DNA from: Bryobacterales bacterium
GTDB taxonomy: Bacteria; Acidobacteriota; Terriglobia; Bryobacterales; Bryobacteraceae
DNA: 64,000 nt
NCBI GenBank assembly: GCA_003135055.1
Contig: PLDF01000505.1
Location: forward strand, 18,263 to 82,262
Reading direction: 5' to 3'
Numbering within the stretch: the first letter of the stretch is position 1; every line of letters begins with the position of its first letter. Shown here piece by piece: positions 62,394 through 64,000 of this stretch. The notes beneath the pieces were generated by a model, which was given only the letters and a program-made list of their open reading frames with translations, was not told the DNA's origin and searched no databases. Both the position numbers and the translations under genes were made by a program.

Positions 62394-62556
62394 CCCGCGA
62401 AATTTCATGAAGAACCCGTAGCGCTCCGGGGATTCCCCGATGTGCGAGGTGGTTTCTCGACCCTGTTGGGATGGGCGTTCCGCCCGCGAAACTTCATGAA
62501 AAACCCGCCGAGGCTCGGGGGATTTCCCGATATGCCAGGTGGTTTTTCGCCCCTGT
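62394..62556. repeat. pair of 73/74-bp direct repeats
   Basis: Copies at 62394-62466 and 62483-62556 share cccgcgaa(a/c)(t/c)ttcatgaa and aggtggtttttcgcccctgt-type ends, with roughly 80% identity. They lie between convergent genes. A hairpin (acagacca...tggtctgt) just upstream at 62351-62377 may end the NHL transcript. Confidence 0.75.
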
Positions 62557-62569
62557 CATGCCTCGCTTG

Positions 62570-62839
62570 CTAGCGCCCCGAGCGCGCGTCCCGGTCCACG
62601 CGCCGGATGAAGCCGTACATCGTCAGGCATGCCACGCAAAGCACACCCGATACGATCGCGCCGGGCAGCGCAGTTTCCCTATGCCCCGCGAGAAATGCGT
62701 CGAGCGTCGCGGAAAGCAGCCAGACCTGAACGACTAACAGAATTACAATCAGGGCCGTGACCGCGTCAATCGCCGTCAGCCCGCGGCGCTGTTGAGAAAC
62801 GTGCCGGGGAATTTGTTGAGGGCTTGAGTGGTGGGACAT
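62570..62839 (-). CDS. DUF6755-like small membrane protein
   Basis: The 89-residue protein has a cytoplasmic N-terminus and two helices (TAIDAVTALIVILLVVQVWL, LPGAIVSGVLCVACLTMYGF). It fits DUF6755-type proteins, which I recall beside Rieske and ferredoxin genes. It starts 3 bases after the Rieske stop, so it is the last gene of the redox operon. The function is unknown. Confidence 0.7.
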   Translation of the reverse strand: MSHHSSPQQIPRHVSQQRRGLTAIDAVTALIVILLVVQVWLLSATLDAFLAGHRETALPGAIVSGVLCVACLTMYGFIRRVDRDARSGR

Positions 62840-62842
62840 CTT

Positions 62843-63361
62843 TCAAACCTCGGGTTCCATCTTGATAGCGATCAATTGGCCGCCGCTACGTTCCAGCACG
62901 ACGCGTGGCAGCGGGCGCGTGGGCGGCCCTTGCAATACAGAACCATCCTGGACGGAGAAATAGCCCTGGTGGCAGGGGCATTCCAGGCGATCATGCTCAC
63001 GCGAATAGAAAACCGCGCACGAGAGATGGGTGCATTTTTGGCTGTACGCCGCATAAGCGTCTTCCGCGGTCCGGATCAGGATGCATTGCTCGCCGGGGTT
63101 TGGATACTGAAACAACTTCACGCCTCCGATAGGAATCTCACCCGCTTTCGCGACCAGGGTGCGGTGGTAGACTGGCGCCTTCCGCAGCCAACTTCTTACC
63201 AGGATCCAAAGGTTTCCCGCGAACATCCCCAAGCTTGCCAAAGTGAGGAACTTGGCAAGCTGCCTTCGGCTGACATAACGCTCATCGGCTTTAGAGATGG
63301 AAAACTCGTCGCGCCAGAGCGGCTCCCGCTCTGCAGGCGCCTGCTTTATGCCATCAGGCAT
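62843..63361 (-). CDS. Rieske 2Fe-2S protein
   Basis: The 172-residue protein has an N-terminal membrane anchor (LAKFLTLASLGMFAGNLWIL) and the Rieske cluster boxes CTHLSCAV and CPCHQGYF in the C-terminal domain. It is probably a membrane-bound electron carrier. Its start overlaps the ferredoxin stop by 8 bases. It belongs to a four-gene minus-strand operon with an upstream oxidoreductase cut by the window edge. Whether it serves a quinol-oxidising or other complex cannot be told. Confidence 0.92.
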   Translation of the reverse strand: MPDGIKQAPAEREPLWRDEFSISKADERYVSRRQLAKFLTLASLGMFAGNLWILVRSWLRKAPVYHRTLVAKAGEIPIGGVKLFQYPNPGEQCILIRTAEDAYAAYSQKCTHLSCAVFYSREHDRLECPCHQGYFSVQDGSVLQGPPTRPLPRVVLERSGGQLIAIKMEPEV

Positions 63362-63932
63362 TGGCTTTCTCCCACATGAATTCGGCGATATCGAGCTTCA
63401 CGGAATCGGTTCCCGCGGGGATCATCATATAGACTTGCGTCGTAATCGTTTGATTTCCGAAATCGAAAACATTGGATGGCTTTTCGCGGCGCGCCGCGAT
63501 TTCCTCACTCCGCACGTAAGCGAGCGCCTGGCTCGGGCAGACGGTCGCGCACATCGGGCGTTTGCCGGCGGATGTCCGGTCGTAGCACATGTCGCATTTC
63601 ATCATCTGCTCGTATTCCGGGAAAATCTTCGGAATGCCGAACGGACACGCCAGCACGCAGTTCGAGCACGCAATGCAGCGCGCCTTCAGCGCGGATAGGA
63701 CGATGCCGTCGTCGCCCTTCTTGATCGCATCCGCGGGGCAAACCTGCGCACAGGTAGGATCCTCACAATGCCAACAGACGTAGGCCGCCGTGCCGATAGT
63801 TTCCGCGCGATCGATGAAATCGAAGTTGATCATCGAGTGGCCGCGATGAGTTTCACACTCCTCGCAGGCCTTGACGCAGGACTGGCACCCGATACAGCGC
63901 GATGGATCGACGTAGAACTCGTAGCCGAACAT
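63354..63932 (-). CDS. 4Fe-4S ferredoxin-type electron transfer subunit (DmsB/NrfC-like)
   Basis: The 192-residue protein has four cysteine clusters: CIGCQSCVKACEECETHRG, CWHCEDPTCAQVCP, CIACSNCVLACPFGI and MKCDMCYDRTSAGKRPMCATVCP. This is the arrangement of DmsB/NrfC subunits binding up to four 4Fe-4S clusters. It has no signal peptide. Its start overlaps the stop of the upstream gene (TAATG). It probably carries electrons between a catalytic subunit and the Rieske protein. Confidence 0.92.
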   Translation of the reverse strand: MFGYEFYVDPSRCIGCQSCVKACEECETHRGHSMINFDFIDRAETIGTAAYVCWHCEDPTCAQVCPADAIKKGDDGIVLSALKARCIACSNCVLACPFGIPKIFPEYEQMMKCDMCYDRTSAGKRPMCATVCPSQALAYVRSEEIAARREKPSNVFDFGNQTITTQVYMMIPAGTDSVKLDIAEFMWEKANA

Positions 63933-64000
63933 TATGCCGGGCTTCCTTTCCGAGAGGAAATACCTGAAGCGATCTGGGCCAGCTCGATCTGCACCAGCTC
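63932..64000 (-). CDS. partial CDS, C-terminus only
   Basis: The last 22 codons (ELVQIELAQIASGISSRKGS, then PA and stop) of a gene whose body lies beyond the window. The stop overlaps the ferredoxin start (TAATG), so it is the upstream partner in the redox operon. A catalytic oxidoreductase subunit is expected from context, but nothing in this fragment proves it. Confidence 0.55.
   Translation of the reverse strand, partial: ELVQIELAQIASGISSRKGSPA

Overview
The window looks like a high-GC Acidobacteriota chromosome of the Bryobacterales/Solibacter type. The basis is a family-level fingerprint read from the proteins: Oar-like TonB-dependent receptors with an N-terminal carboxypeptidase-regulatory domain, a DUF1592-type c-cytochrome next to a DUF1552 protein, an ASPIC/UnbV FG-GAP protein with TPRs, PQQ dehydrogenases with c-type hemes, NHL repeats followed by a Solibacter-type (TIGR03437-like) C-terminal domain, and many short palindromic repeats. 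No database search was possible, so this placement is inference.

Layout. (1) 1-7.7 kb, minus strand: a near-complete purine degradation operon xdhA-xdhB-guaD-uraD-[repeat]-uricase-uraH-allC, mostly joined by ATGA or TAATG overlaps. (2) 7.8-15.1 kb: a TonB-dependent receptor, then a beta-propeller sensor kinase convergent with a NarL-type regulator. (3) 15.1-18 kb: small accessory genes (intact DUF4160/DUF2442 pair, decayed DUF433/DUF5615 pair). (4) 18-31.1 kb: a second receptor, a heptaheme-TPR cytochrome, a decayed brnTA pair, and a DUF1592/DUF1552/esterase operon. (5) 31.38-57.57 kb: an apparent 26-kb island between a 23-bp copy of the tRNA-Leu 3' end and the intact tRNA-Leu(GAG). It carries broken genes (TssC-like sheath, STAND NTPase), an ASPIC/TPR protein, two PQQ/cytochrome systems, a CE1-type esterase, a signal peptidase and several mosaic gene fragments. 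(6) Nested inside, 40.5-48.1 kb: a 7.5-kb block flanked by a 117-bp direct duplication. (7) 57.6-64 kb: core genes secG and mqnA, an NHL/TIGR03437 protein, and a ferredoxin-Rieske-DUF6755 redox operon.

The most unusual content is the nested block. Its minus strand repeats one design: antitoxin, toxin, then the 5' end of a tyrosine recombinase gene, with ATGA stop/start overlaps between toxin and recombinase at five junctions. There are six recombinase 5' ends in about 5 kb but only one catalytic domain, at the downstream end and visibly dead. This suggests serial accretion of toxin-antitoxin-recombinase cassettes.

A second theme runs through the window. Short palindromic elements and 12-96-bp in-frame tandem repeats sit inside or at the 5' ends of otherwise intact genes (allC, uricase, two secreted proteins, a receptor, the DUF1592 cytochrome) and lengthen the proteins without breaking the frame.
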